Part shown: one piece after another, positions 42,095 through 50,264 of the stretch
Numbering within the stretch: the first letter of the stretch is position 1
How the letters are laid out: every line of letters starts with the position of its first letter
Assembly (NCBI RefSeq): GCF_023347235.1
Contig: NZ_CP094467.1
Location: 3,100,001-3,164,000, forward strand
DNA from: Faecalibacterium sp. I4-1-79
Lineage (GTDB): Bacteria; Bacillota; Clostridia; Oscillospirales; Ruminococcaceae
Reading direction: 5' to 3'
DNA length: 64,000 nucleotides
Translations under genes and position numbers: made by a program
Notes under the pieces: model-generated
The model's input: the letters and a program-made list of their open reading frames with translations, nothing else
Told to the model about the DNA's origin: nothing
The model's database searches: none

Positions 42095-42187
42095 CCCGGC
42101 AAACAGAGAGCTGACCGAAAGGATCAGCAGCAGAACGCCGAGAAAAACAGTGGAACGATGATTACGAATGAAAAGCCCTCCTCAAGA

Positions 42188-42203
42188 TTAGCGCAAACTA
42201 ACT
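42188..42203 (-). promoter_or_regulatory. DtxR/IdeR-like box before the siderophore-uptake operon
   Basis: TTAG-CGCAAA-CTAA on the plus strand, the same TTAG-N6-CTAA spacing as at 32501. It lies between a -10-like TATTTT with TTCACA 17 bp upstream (minus strand) and the ribosome site, a repressing position. Confidence 0.5.
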
Positions 42204-42220
42204 TTTTGAAAATAAAAAGA

Positions 42221-42274
42221 GAACGCCTGCGTGTGAAGAAACTGGTCTTACGTGTTCACACACAGCGCGTTCTG
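42221..42274. promoter_or_regulatory. Long inverted repeat in the siderophore-operon leader
   Basis: AGAACGC-CTGCGTGTGAA pairs imperfectly with TTCACACACAGCGCGTTCT. On the minus strand it is followed by CTTTTTATTTT, as in an attenuator. The candidate promoter overlaps it. The remainder of 42275-42488 holds no gene that I can see. Confidence 0.4.
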
Positions 42275-42488
42275 CTGAAGGGATTATATCATAAGGCATC
42301 GATGGGTTTCAAGTGGCAAACTCGCACGAAGGTTTTTCATGGCAAACTGCCATGCTTTGTTAATTCCTACAAAGTTGCTCCGATTTATATCCGCACCAAA
42401 AAGTATAGGATCGAATTTTAAAATATACGATGATAGAACAATTTAAACATTTCCCGATCCTTTTGACCAGTGATAGATCTGCCGGACG

Positions 42489-42527
42489 CAAAAGACCGCC
42501 TCCGTTTTTAAACGGAAGCGGTCTTTT
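42489..42527 (-). terminator. Terminator after the CarD-like gene
   Basis: GACCGCTTCCGTTT pairs with AAACGGAGGCGGTC and is flanked by T runs on both strands. It lies 40 bp after the CarD-like stop codon. Confidence 0.8.
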
Positions 42528-42567
42528 CGTTGCGGAAATCAGTTGAGGTAAAAATCACCATGCGGCT

Positions 42568-43071
42568 TTAGCGCAAAACCTCCAGAAGCCGTCTGCCGGC
42601 TTCCTGCTGCGATTCCCCAAACGCCACCGCCAGCTCTTCCCGCAGGACACGCTCTACCATCTGGTAGAAGTAGGTATCCATGGCGTTGATCTTTCGGCCG
42701 CGGCTTTGCTGCTGGGTCTGCTTTTGCCCCAGCTCCTTGAACAGGGTCAAATACTGGTAAAAATCGTTGGTGTGCAGCAGTGCCTGATAATGTTCTGCCA
42801 GCGCTGTCTGTACCCCCGCCGGGATAGGCAGCTTCTCCGCTTTGATGCGTGCAAGGTCGGCTTCCGCCTGCTGTGCCGGGGTCACCGGGCGCAGCGCCGC
42901 TTCCTTTTCCGTGGGGATATAGCTGCGGTCGTGGGAATCCGAAAAATAAGGCCGGAGGGTGTAATACTCTCTGGCGGACTCATCGCAAAAGCGCCGCAGC
43001 CCGACGCCTTCCACCTCGTGCACTCCCAGATTTCCGTAAACCACCAGCGCTCCCGCCTGAAACCGTGACAT
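42568..43071 (-). CDS. CarD/CdnL-family transcription factor
   Basis: 167 residues. The N-terminal RNA-polymerase-interacting domain shows FQAGALVVYGNLGVHEVEGVG, then EYYTLRPYFSDSHDRSYIPT. The C-terminal helical domain has MDTYFYQMVERVLREELAVAFG. CdnL/CarD proteins stabilise the open complex, often at rRNA promoters. ATG 43071 follows AAAGAGGC; a promoter lies at 43144-43173. It is a single-gene unit with its own terminator. Confidence 0.85.
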   Translation of the reverse strand: MSRFQAGALVVYGNLGVHEVEGVGLRRFCDESAREYYTLRPYFSDSHDRSYIPTEKEAALRPVTPAQQAEADLARIKAEKLPIPAGVQTALAEHYQALLHTNDFYQYLTLFKELGQKQTQQQSRGRKINAMDTYFYQMVERVLREELAVAFGESQQEAGRRLLEVLR

Positions 43072-43143
43072 GGTATTGCCTCTTTCCCTTGTATGAAAAG
43101 GCTGCAAAAACAGACTTTCCAGCGTAATTTTACTCTTTACGTT

Positions 43144-43173
43144 ATTGTACCACGGTAGGTTGGCGGGCTTCAA
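43144..43173 (-). promoter_or_regulatory. Promoter of the CarD-like gene
   Basis: TTGAAG (43168-43173) and TACAAT (43144-43149) on the minus strand are 18 bp apart. The gene starts about 70 bp downstream. Confidence 0.5.
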
Positions 43174-43247
43174 AGGGCATCTTTCACAAAGTTTTCCTCG
43201 TGCAATCTGCGCAGAATGCCCAGTACAATTCTTGTGCAAAACTGCCT

Positions 43248-43276
43248 TTGCAAATTCCAGACAGGCAGGCTATAAT
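43248..43276 (+). promoter_or_regulatory. Sigma-A promoter of the MATE/kinase-like unit
   Basis: TTGCAA (43248-43253), a 17-bp spacer and a perfect TATAAT (43271-43276). It is followed by a hairpin-forming leader and then the MATE gene. Confidence 0.7.
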
Positions 43277-43284
43277 GATTTCGT

Positions 43285-43344
43285 ACAACGAGTAGCACTC
43301 ATGCGTAAAACCGGTTGCATGAGAGCTGCCCGTTGTTTTTATTT
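43285..43344 (+). promoter_or_regulatory. Leader hairpin with U run, candidate attenuator or riboswitch
   Basis: Right after the expected transcript start, ACAACG pairs with CGTTGT, GTAGC with GCTGC, and CTCATGC with GCATGAG, around a GTAAAACCGGTT loop. TTTTTATTT follows. This looks like an intrinsic terminator in the 5' leader of an efflux gene. I do not recognise a known riboswitch class. Confidence 0.5.
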
Positions 43345-43375
43345 GCCCCAAAATGGAAAGGTAAAGGTGAATCCC

Positions 43376-44776
43376 ATGGAAAGTTCCAATCAATTTCTCG
43401 GCACGGAACGCATCGGCAAGCTGATGCAAAAGTATGCGATCCCGTGCATTATTTCGCTGCTGGTCGGCGCACTGTATAACATCGTGGATCAGATCTTTAT
43501 TGCAAACGCCAGCTATCTCGGCTCTTATGGCAACGCCGCCAATACGGTCGTTTTTCCCCTGACGGTGGTAGCGCTGGCAATCGCAGTCATGATTGGTGAC
43601 GGTTGCTGCGCCTTCGTCAGCATCAGCCTTGGGCAGAACGAGGTCCCCAAGGCAAAGCGGAGCGTCGGCAATGCGGTGGTGATGTGTCTCGTCAGCAGTA
43701 TTGTGCTGGCCGCGCTCTATCTGATTTTTGCGGACAACATTCTTGCCATGTTCGGCGGAACGGTGAACGCCGAGACCTACCACCACTCGCAGGAATATTT
43801 CTTTTATATCACGCTGGGCGTGCCCTTTTATATGTTCGGGCAGGCCATGAATCCCATCATCCGCGCCGACGGCAATCCTCGGTTTGCCATGATCTCCACC
43901 CTTGCGGGTGCGGCGCTGAACATCATTCTGGACCCCATCTTCATTTTTGGCTTCCGCTGGGGCATGATGGGCGCAGCGGTGGCTACCGTCATCGGTCAGC
44001 TGGTCACCGCAGTGCTGGCAGTGTGGTATCTGCTGCACATGAAGATCATTCGCCCTGAAAAGGGCGACTACCGGCTGAAGGGCTCCATCTGCGGCCGTAC
44101 CCTGACCCTTGGCATGACCAGCTTTCTGTCCCAGATCAGCCTTGTGGCGGCAATGGCAGCCATCAACAACATGATCCGCAAATACGGCGCACTGGATGCC
44201 GTGTTCGGGCAGGAACAGTACGCCCAGATCCCTATGGCAGTTGTTGGCATCGTGATGAAGTTCTTCCAGATCGTCATCTCCATCGTGGTGGGCATGGCGG
44301 CTGGCTGCATCCCCGTGGTGGGCTTCAACATGGGTGCTAAAAAGCCCGCCCGTGTGAAAGAGCTGTTCACGAAACTGCTGCTGGCAGAGGCCGCAGTGGG
44401 TGCCGTTGCACTGGTGCTGGTGGAGCTGCTTCCCCGGCAGCTCATCGCCCTGTTTGGTGCCGCCAACGAGAGCGTTTACTACACCGATTTTGCCGTGAAA
44501 TCCTTCCGCATCTACCTGTGCATGATCATTCTGGCCTGTGTCAACAAGGCGTGCTTCATCTTTTTGCAGGCCATGGGCAAGGCAGCGGAATCCACCGCCC
44601 TGTCCATGGTGCGTGAGGTGGTGTTCGGCGTGGGCTTTGCCCTGCTGCTGCCCCGGTTCTTTGGGCTGGACGGCGTGCTGTACTCCATGCCCCTGTCGGA
44701 TATCCTCACCTTCCTGATTGCAGGCTATCTGATCTGCAAGACCTACCGTGAACTGAACGGGAAAGGAGAACTCTAA
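43376..44776 (+). CDS. MATE family efflux transporter
   Basis: 466 residues, twelve membrane segments. YNIVDQIFIANASYLGSYG and GCIPVVGFNMGAKKPARVKE are the two MATE signatures. Relatives export cationic drugs or metabolites with Na+ or H+. ATG 43376 follows AAAGGTGA. It overlaps the next gene by one base (TAATG), so the two are translated together. A leader hairpin suggests that a ligand or ribosome stalling controls it. Confidence 0.88.
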   Translation: MESSNQFLGTERIGKLMQKYAIPCIISLLVGALYNIVDQIFIANASYLGSYGNAANTVVFPLTVVALAIAVMIGDGCCAFVSISLGQNEVPKAKRSVGNAVVMCLVSSIVLAALYLIFADNILAMFGGTVNAETYHHSQEYFFYITLGVPFYMFGQAMNPIIRADGNPRFAMISTLAGAALNIILDPIFIFGFRWGMMGAAVATVIGQLVTAVLAVWYLLHMKIIRPEKGDYRLKGSICGRTLTLGMTSFLSQISLVAAMAAINNMIRKYGALDAVFGQEQYAQIPMAVVGIVMKFFQIVISIVVGMAAGCIPVVGFNMGAKKPARVKELFTKLLLAEAAVGAVALVLVELLPRQLIALFGAANESVYYTDFAVKSFRIYLCMIILACVNKACFIFLQAMGKAAESTALSMVREVVFGVGFALLLPRFFGLDGVLYSMPLSDILTFLIAGYLICKTYRELNGKGEL

Positions 44777-45354
44777 TGGAAAAACGCATCATCACCATCA
44801 GCCGCGAGTTTGGCAGCGGCGGCAGAACCATCGGCAAGCTGGTGGCAGAGCATCTGGGCATCCGGTGCTACGACGCCGAGCTGATCCAGAAACTGGCTGC
44901 CGAAAGCGGCTTTGACGAAAACTACATCAAGGAGGCCGGAGAGTATACCCCCGGCGGCTTCCTTGCTTCTGCCTTCACCGACCGCAGCTTCGGCCCCACC
45001 AACGAGGACCTGCTTTGGAAGCTGCAATACCGGATCATCCGGGAACTGGCAGAAAAAGAGCCCTGCGTCATTGTGGGACGTTGCGCCGACTTCATCCTGC
45101 AGGACCGCACCGACTGCCTGAAGGTCTTTGTCCACGCCGACCTGAAGTTCCGGGCTGACCGCATCGTGCGGGTCTACGGCGAGCGGGAGAAATCGCCCGA
45201 AGCCCGGCTGAAGGAAAAAGATAAGCGCCGTGCCGCCTACTACCGCTTCTATACCGATATGAACTGGGGCAATGCCGCCAACTATCATATTGCGCTGGAT
45301 AGTGGGGTCATCGGCATTGAAAAATGTGCCAAAGTCATCGAAAGCCTTGCCTGA
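44776..45354 (+). CDS. Cytidylate kinase-like family protein
   Basis: 192 residues. An N-terminal P-loop-like ITISREFGSGGRTIGKLVAE and a mid-protein CVIVGRCADFILQDR match the cytidylate-kinase-like group (PF13189). The Lys-Arg-rich LKEKDKRRAAYYRFY lid helix and NYHIALDSGVIGIE end are typical. It is translationally coupled to the MATE gene. The true substrate of these proteins is not established; they are not the housekeeping Cmk. Confidence 0.85.
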   Translation: MEKRIITISREFGSGGRTIGKLVAEHLGIRCYDAELIQKLAAESGFDENYIKEAGEYTPGGFLASAFTDRSFGPTNEDLLWKLQYRIIRELAEKEPCVIVGRCADFILQDRTDCLKVFVHADLKFRADRIVRVYGEREKSPEARLKEKDKRRAAYYRFYTDMNWGNAANYHIALDSGVIGIEKCAKVIESLA

Positions 45355-45390
45355 ACTGTATCCGATGCAAGTCCTAAGCCAATAGAGCAA

Positions 45391-45436
45391 AACACCGCCC
45401 ATCTGCGTTTGATTACGCAGATAGGCGGTGTTTTTT
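45391..45436 (+). terminator. Terminator of the MATE/kinase-like unit
   Basis: ACACCGCC-x-ATCTGCG pairs with CGCAGAT-x-GGCGGTGT, followed by six T. It lies about 40 bp after the stop. Confidence 0.85.
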
Positions 45437-45457
45437 CAATACGATTTTATGGGAAGA

Positions 45458-45709
45458 TCAATCTTCTAGCCCATGGTTCCCGGTTACGTTTTTCAAATAT
45501 TCCTCCGGGTCACCGTTCAGAATCAAATCGGCATAGCCAAGCGGGTTATTGTAGATAAGATAATCCAGTTCTGTCCTCTGCACCATGGTCACGTCCAATT
45601 CATCCTCGACCCCAGTGCAGTCAATGGAGATCATTCTCCCATCCCGGAGCAGCAGCTCCACGCAGCCAGTGTCCATGTTGAAATGGCAGGCTCTTGCATC
45701 GTACTTCAT
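45458..45709 (-). CDS. DUF6061 family protein
   Basis: 83 residues. It begins MKYDARACHFNMDTGCVELL and carries the acidic DCTGVEDELDVT and YNNPLGYADLILNGDPEEYL motifs. A copy with the same leader (GTGCCGTAAGGCAGAAAGGACAC) lies at 61031, next to tRNA-Arg, but frameshifted. Here it lies downstream of the tRNA-Lys att copy with the same type of terminator between. Function unknown. Confidence 0.75.
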   Translation of the reverse strand: MKYDARACHFNMDTGCVELLLRDGRMISIDCTGVEDELDVTMVQRTELDYLIYNNPLGYADLILNGDPEEYLKNVTGNHGLED

Positions 45710-45828
45710 GTTCGTGTCCTTTCTGCCTTACGGCACTCTTACCGTGGTCTGTCGTGCTTTCTTATGATAAGGTCTAGGACGATTTTCGATGGAAGCAAGG
45801 GATTCGTTCTGTTTTCCAAAGAATACAA

Positions 45829-45870
45829 AAAATCCGAACCCTTCTCCTATCGGAAAAAAGTTCGGATTTT
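45829..45870 (-). terminator. Terminator downstream of the tRNA-Lys 3'-end copy
   Basis: AAAATCCGAAC pairs with GTTCGGATTTT. It lies 8 bp beyond the CCA end of att copy 3 and resembles the terminator after tRNA-Arg at 60861-60905. It is probably the original tRNA-Lys terminator. Confidence 0.75.
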
Positions 45871-45877
45871 GTTGTTG

Positions 45878-45922
45878 TGGTGCACCTCCAGGGACTCGAA
45901 CCCTGGGCCCACTGATTAAGAG
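45878..45922 (-). repeat. att copy 3: 45-bp tRNA-Lys 3' end (left end of element C)
   Basis: Identical to 54130-54174 over 45 bases, then diverges into the element left end, which matches 493-727. Together with the intact tRNA it bounds an 8.2-kb element. Confidence 0.92.
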
Positions 45923-46281
45923 AGCAAGCCGCCGGTTCGTCTCAATTTCTGGAAGTTTCGAGTCATCGTTATTTTTTAGCAAAGCAACGTGATTTTTCAC
46001 CCGGCAATTTCTGCGCCCTTTGTCGAATTTTGCAGCGAAAAGCACCCTTTGCACGTTTTGAAACCGTGCAAAATCCGTGCAGAAACCGTGCACTTACTCT
46101 CTGACAAACAAAAATCACACTATCCACCACCGACTTGACGGCAATGGTTTGAGTGACCGACCCAGATATCCTAAATTATCTCTCTATGTTTACAAAACAT
46201 CTGTGATTCTCTCTTTCTATTACGTAAGGACGCAAATGAAGGGCCCCATAAACGTCCTACTAAAAAAAGGAGATTATTACT
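45923..46281. other. Left terminal region of element C with arm-type repeats
   Basis: No gene. CCGTGCA repeats lie at 46064-46070, 46075-46081 and 46086-46092, 11 bp apart, as at the left end of element A. The rest is an A/T-rich leader of the next gene. Confidence 0.65.
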
Positions 46282-47187
46282 ATGTTACTCAAAAATGGAA
46301 GTACTGGCAACTATGTTATGTACCTGCAGTATGGACTGCATATCATGTGCTGCCCTCCGGGTAGTTTTGACAGCAAATTTGGCTCTGGTACTGAAAATGC
46401 TGTTAAGAAGTATCAGGGCAAAAAAGGTCTTACCCAAGATGGCATTGTTGGCGATGGTACATGGAACGCACTGGTAAGCGACATTAAAACCATCCAGCAG
46501 CTCCTGAAGAACAAAGGTTATTACGCCAGTACAGTGGATGGCCTTGCAGGTTCAGGCACTTATAACGCTGTTATCAGTTTTCAGAAAGCATCCGGCTTGA
46601 CTGCCGATGGTATGGTCGGCAGTGCCACCCTAAACGCATTGAACGCTTCTTCGGGCGGTACAAGTGGTCAATCTCATTCAATCACTCTGCCTACTGATAG
46701 AAACTATCTTTGGGCACAGAAGAATCCGGACATTGTTAAGCTTGTTGGAAATAGTGGTTGCTCTCTTGTTGCCGTGTTGAATACCGCTAATATCTATGGG
46801 CCTCGTGAATTCACCCCTAACGAAGTCCTGACTGCCTGTGGAAATTGGGGTGCAAACGGTCTGAATACTTGGGCTCTTCCCAGCAAGTGCAATGGTAAAA
46901 TCGACACGAGCAACTACACTCATGGCGGTAAGGAGCAGGCGACTGTATTCAGTGCAGTCAAAGCAAGTATTGACAATAACCTTCCCATCATTATTCGGCT
47001 CAACAGTAGCGATGGCAAAAAGACGCATTTTGTCACAGCGATTGCTTATACTGGCAGTTGCTCCTCTGCAAGCAGCATTTCCGTCATTGATCCTGCTGGT
47101 GGTGTCATTCGAACTCTTGAGGAAGCGGGAACTGCACGCAATGAAACCGTATACGGTGATTATATCGCAACCGCTCGTCGCTCCTAA
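46282..47187 (+). CDS. Peptidoglycan-binding, C39-like cysteine peptidase
   Basis: 301 residues. Two PG_binding_1 repeats occupy residues about 5-60 (FGSGTENAVKKYQGKKGL, DGIVGDGTWNAL) and 65-118 (GSGTYNAVISFQKASGL, DGMVGSATLNAL). A papain-like C39_2-type domain follows, with Cys in GNSGCSLVAVLN, His in KTHFVTAIAYTG and Asp in SVIDPAGG. There is no signal peptide, as in phage lysins or proteins released by lysis. Start ATG 46282 after AAAGGAG. The codon usage is A/T-richer than in neighbouring elements, suggesting a separate origin. It is probably cargo of element C. Confidence 0.8.
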   Translation: MLLKNGSTGNYVMYLQYGLHIMCCPPGSFDSKFGSGTENAVKKYQGKKGLTQDGIVGDGTWNALVSDIKTIQQLLKNKGYYASTVDGLAGSGTYNAVISFQKASGLTADGMVGSATLNALNASSGGTSGQSHSITLPTDRNYLWAQKNPDIVKLVGNSGCSLVAVLNTANIYGPREFTPNEVLTACGNWGANGLNTWALPSKCNGKIDTSNYTHGGKEQATVFSAVKASIDNNLPIIIRLNSSDGKKTHFVTAIAYTGSCSSASSISVIDPAGGVIRTLEEAGTARNETVYGDYIATARRS

Positions 47188-47241
47188 ATATCTCTACTCT
47201 CTTCATCAACAATAAGTTGTAAAGCATCATTTTTAACATAT

Positions 47242-47295
47242 ATCCCCCCCAAAGTCTTTTCTCAACTCTCGAAAAGGCTTCGGGGGGGATTTTTC
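47242..47295 (+). terminator. Terminator after the C39-like gene
   Basis: ATCCCCCCC-AAAG-CTTTTC pairs with GAAAAG-GCTT-CGGGGGGGAT, followed by TTTTT. Confidence 0.8.
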
Positions 47296-47330
47296 AATGC
47301 CTATTATATGCAACACTTTTCACTATCTGC

Positions 47331-48107
47331 TTATCCAAGCTCAGGCGAGTGATATTTATTTACTCTCCACACATCCCCAACTTTTACCAACTGCATTTCA
47401 TATTCGACTTTATTCATGTCATCATATGAATACTCATCATGTTCCTCATACGTTTCATTGGGATTATAGTATGCAATCATTACAAAATTTACTTGTGCTT
47501 CCGTTTTATTTTTCAAATAGTATCGCACTGAGCAGAAATCATCCGGATAATATTCTCCCACATATCCAGTAAAATATGGAATTTGTGCCAAATCATAGTC
47601 ATCACAAACGGCAAGTTTTCCATTATAATTCACAAACTTTTTCTCAATTGAATCTTGTGACAAGAAATCATTTGTAAAAATAGATTTCATATATTCTTCA
47701 AACTCTTTATAAGAATTTTGATAGACCTCATAATCATGTCCGTTCAGTTTTACATATGTCGGCGCATTTTGCGTCATAGGCACAAAAGTCGGAGCATCTT
47801 CAATTTTAAAATTCAGTCCTTTTAAGTTACTTGATTGTCCCCAAAGTGCATAGTCTATTTTCTGCGCTTTTTCAAAAACAGTATATTGATCTTGATCTAA
47901 AAATACCGAGGTCGAATCAACTAACGTCTGGGAAAAATCTTGCAAATCATTTTTTTCTTCAGAATTGCATGAACTTGACGATGTATCCTGTGACGAAACT
48001 ACTGTGGACATTGATGATGCTGTTGTATCATTCATTCCACATCCCACCAAATTCACCACAATACAACCTAGAATCACTATCATTTTTACACTTTTTGCAC
48101 AATTCAT
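47331..48107 (-). CDS. Low-GC lipoprotein of unknown function
   Basis: 258 residues. An N-terminal signal with lipobox VNLVGCG (Cys near 23) and a Ser/Thr linker lead to a mature domain rich in Tyr, Asp and Asn. I recognise no family. ATG 48107 follows AAGGAG. It is divergent from a sigma-like gene and convergent with the C39-like peptidase gene. A surface immunity or sensing role beside the lysin is possible but unproven. The low GC content marks it as foreign. Confidence 0.7.
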   Translation of the reverse strand: MNCAKSVKMIVILGCIVVNLVGCGMNDTTASSMSTVVSSQDTSSSSCNSEEKNDLQDFSQTLVDSTSVFLDQDQYTVFEKAQKIDYALWGQSSNLKGLNFKIEDAPTFVPMTQNAPTYVKLNGHDYEVYQNSYKEFEEYMKSIFTNDFLSQDSIEKKFVNYNGKLAVCDDYDLAQIPYFTGYVGEYYPDDFCSVRYYLKNKTEAQVNFVMIAYYNPNETYEEHDEYSYDDMNKVEYEMQLVKVGDVWRVNKYHSPELG

Positions 48108-48177
48108 ATATGTTCTCCTTTTTTATAAGTTTATCAACATATTGTTTAGTCTCTCCTCTTAAAAGGAGGAAAGAAAA

Positions 48178-48726
48178 TTGAATTATACGCTTTTTGACCT
48201 TTTTCTAAATGCATATAACGGCAACTCCTTTGCACAGCTACAAATCGTCCAACGTTTTCAGCCATTACTGAAAAAATATGCAGCTCTTCTTAAGTATGAG
48301 GATGCCTATTCAGATTTACAATTATATCTTCTCGAATTACTGCATTCCGGAAAATTGACCAAACTTCAAAGAAAAGATGACGGCACATTAGTGAAATATA
48401 TTGAATCCTCTATCCGGCATCAATACATTTCGCTTAACAGCCGAAAAAACGCCGTAGATAACTCTGTCATCGCAAGCGTTGATGAAATTGATTTCGATCA
48501 GATGTCTTTGTCCTCAAACGATGAATATCCTGAACTATTGATTTCCGATTTACATTCTGTTCTTCAACCTTCTGAACTGACCTTATTATCTCAATTTGTT
48601 TTTAAAGGAATGAGCATCGCAGATATAGCAGAAAAATCTGGTGTCAGTAGACAAGCTATCAACCGTAAAAAGCTTTCCATATTAAAAAAATTAGAATGTG
48701 CATTCTTCCCTAAAACTTCCAAATAA
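48178..48726 (+). CDS. Small sigma-70-like factor
   Basis: 182 residues. Region-2-like helices are near 20-80 (FQPLLKKYAALLKYEDAYSD). A region-4 helix-turn-helix is at the end: FVFKGMSIADIAEKSGVSRQ followed by AINRKKLSILKKL. It resembles the element-borne sigma-like factors of Clostridia. The start is a TTG at 48178 after AGGAGG. It is divergent from the lipoprotein and could direct transcription of cargo genes. Confidence 0.65.
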   Translation: MNYTLFDLFLNAYNGNSFAQLQIVQRFQPLLKKYAALLKYEDAYSDLQLYLLELLHSGKLTKLQRKDDGTLVKYIESSIRHQYISLNSRKNAVDNSVIASVDEIDFDQMSLSSNDEYPELLISDLHSVLQPSELTLLSQFVFKGMSIADIAEKSGVSRQAINRKKLSILKKLECAFFPKTSK

Positions 48727-48784
48727 ATTCTCATTCATTTTGATTTCATTCTTTAGTGTATAAAAGCTATTTTCTTCGCTCCCT

Positions 48785-49450
48785 TTAATCAAACCACCAC
48801 GGCAATTCCAGCCACAGGTTATCCATAGCCTGTTCCTCGGTCTTTTGGGCGCGGCCTTTTGTCAGGTGGAAATATATCGCCGTACCAATCAAAGGATGTT
48901 CCTTGCCATCAGTAAAGCCATAGCGGTACAGCAGATAGGTCTGCTCCCGTTGGGTCAGCCGTTTCAGGCCATCGTACAGTTCCCGGCGCGATTCCTGCTC
49001 TTCCATAATGCTCTGCGGCTGCATAGCATAGGGGTCGGCTATGGCTTCGATGCGCCGCAGCTGCTCTTCTCCCGGCAGAACATCGTCCAGCGAAACGCGC
49101 TGGTAGCAGACGCCGTCCTTGTCCTCCGTTACCATCCGCTGTTCAAAAGCGGCAAAGGCATCCCGCACCATGTCCATCATGGCGTTGCGGATGGCAGGAG
49201 CCGCATAAGTCAGGAACTTCATGCCGCGCGCTGCATCGAACTTCGGCACAGCTTTCCATAAGCCCAGATTGCCAGCCTGTTTCAAATCGTCCGTGTCAAG
49301 GTTCAGGCCAGCCTGTGCCAGATTCATGCTGCGAAAAAAGTCATTCGCCACCTTGCCGATAAAGGACTTGTTGTTGTCGATCAGGCTGTCCAGCGCAGTT
49401 GCATCGCCTTTCTGTGCCAGCGCACAAAGCCGTTCATTCGTCTGCTTCAT
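48785..49450 (-). CDS. Sigma-70 family factor of element C
   Basis: 221 residues. Region 2 shows LNLDTDDLKQAGNLGLWKAV and KFDAARGMKFLTYAAPAIRN; region 4 is shortened, with GLKRLTQREQTYLLYRYGF. ATG 49450 lies inside the end of the XRE gene (17-bp overlap), so the two are coupled. It probably drives expression of element genes. Longer upstream codons have no match to the family. Confidence 0.75.
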   Translation of the reverse strand: MKQTNERLCALAQKGDATALDSLIDNNKSFIGKVANDFFRSMNLAQAGLNLDTDDLKQAGNLGLWKAVPKFDAARGMKFLTYAAPAIRNAMMDMVRDAFAAFEQRMVTEDKDGVCYQRVSLDDVLPGEEQLRRIEAIADPYAMQPQSIMEEQESRRELYDGLKRLTQREQTYLLYRYGFTDGKEHPLIGTAIYFHLTKGRAQKTEEQAMDNLWLELPWWFD

Positions 49451-50264
49451 GGGCGTTTTCCTGCTCTGCGGCAGACTGCAAGATTCCCAGCAGACCGTTC
49501 CGCAGCTGTTCCAGTGCTTCCGGCGTAGCTCCCTCCATGCCCGAAACACTGTCCAACATTGCATCCGTCAGCTGCTCTGCCGTAATCGTTGGGTGCTGCA
49601 CATCCTGCCCTTTGGTCAATTCGGTGAACATCTTCTCGGCCACTTTCTTACTCATAGCTTCCTGTTCGGCGTAATGGCTCCCGATACCCTTTTTGATCTC
49701 CTTGACCGCTGCCATGAAATACATCTCAATGTCATCAAGGTCGCCTTGGTACACAGGCTTTCTCCGAAGGCTGATGTCCTTTGCAGCCTTGGCTGCTTCC
49801 GGGGTCTTGACCTTTGTGCGCAGAAGGGTACTCAATGTCGTGAGCATAGCGTTCTGTGCTGCGATGCCGGATGCAAAGATATCATCAAAATACTGCGCTA
49901 TGCGGTAAGTAAGCTCTGCAAAGCGGGCGTTTTCCAGCAGCAGGTTGACCACCTCTGCATTGATGCGCCCTGTGTAGAGGTTCTTTGCGGCTTCTACGGA
50001 CAAGCCCAGTTCGGCAATGTCGTAATTTTTGCGGTCGGGGATGTTGGTTTCTCCCAGCAGAAAATCCGTGGACACGTTGAACAGCCTTGCAATCCTCAGC
50101 ACCTGCTCATGGGTCAGGGTTCCTTTCGCACCGCTGATGAAGCGGCTGATGGTGCTCTTGGAGCAGCCGATCTCCTTGGCAAGTTCTGGTTGGCTGATGT
50201 TGTGTTCTTTCATCAAGTCCGCAAGACGGATGTTGGATGGTGCGGGCAGATATTCCTGTGCCAT
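49434..50264 (-). CDS. XRE-family repressor-like regulator
   Basis: 276 residues. The N-terminal helix-turn-helix has IRLADLMKEHNISQPELAKE, then GCSKSTISRFISGAKG. The long C-terminal region is helical with RKPVYQGDLDDIEMYFM; no named domain. It lies upstream of, and overlapping, the sigma-factor gene, and divergent from the MobV gene, the position of a master regulator of mobile elements. ATG 50264 follows AAAGGAGGG. Confidence 0.8.
   Translation of the reverse strand: MAQEYLPAPSNIRLADLMKEHNISQPELAKEIGCSKSTISRFISGAKGTLTHEQVLRIARLFNVSTDFLLGETNIPDRKNYDIAELGLSVEAAKNLYTGRINAEVVNLLLENARFAELTYRIAQYFDDIFASGIAAQNAMLTTLSTLLRTKVKTPEAAKAAKDISLRRKPVYQGDLDDIEMYFMAAVKEIKKGIGSHYAEQEAMSKKVAEKMFTELTKGQDVQHPTITAEQLTDAMLDSVSGMEGATPEALEQLRNGLLGILQSAAEQENAHEADE

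Noticed and set aside
45789-45992. Frame containing GAPPGTRTLGPLIK across the att site
   Set aside because: This is the well-known spurious translation of tRNA sequence on the opposite strand.
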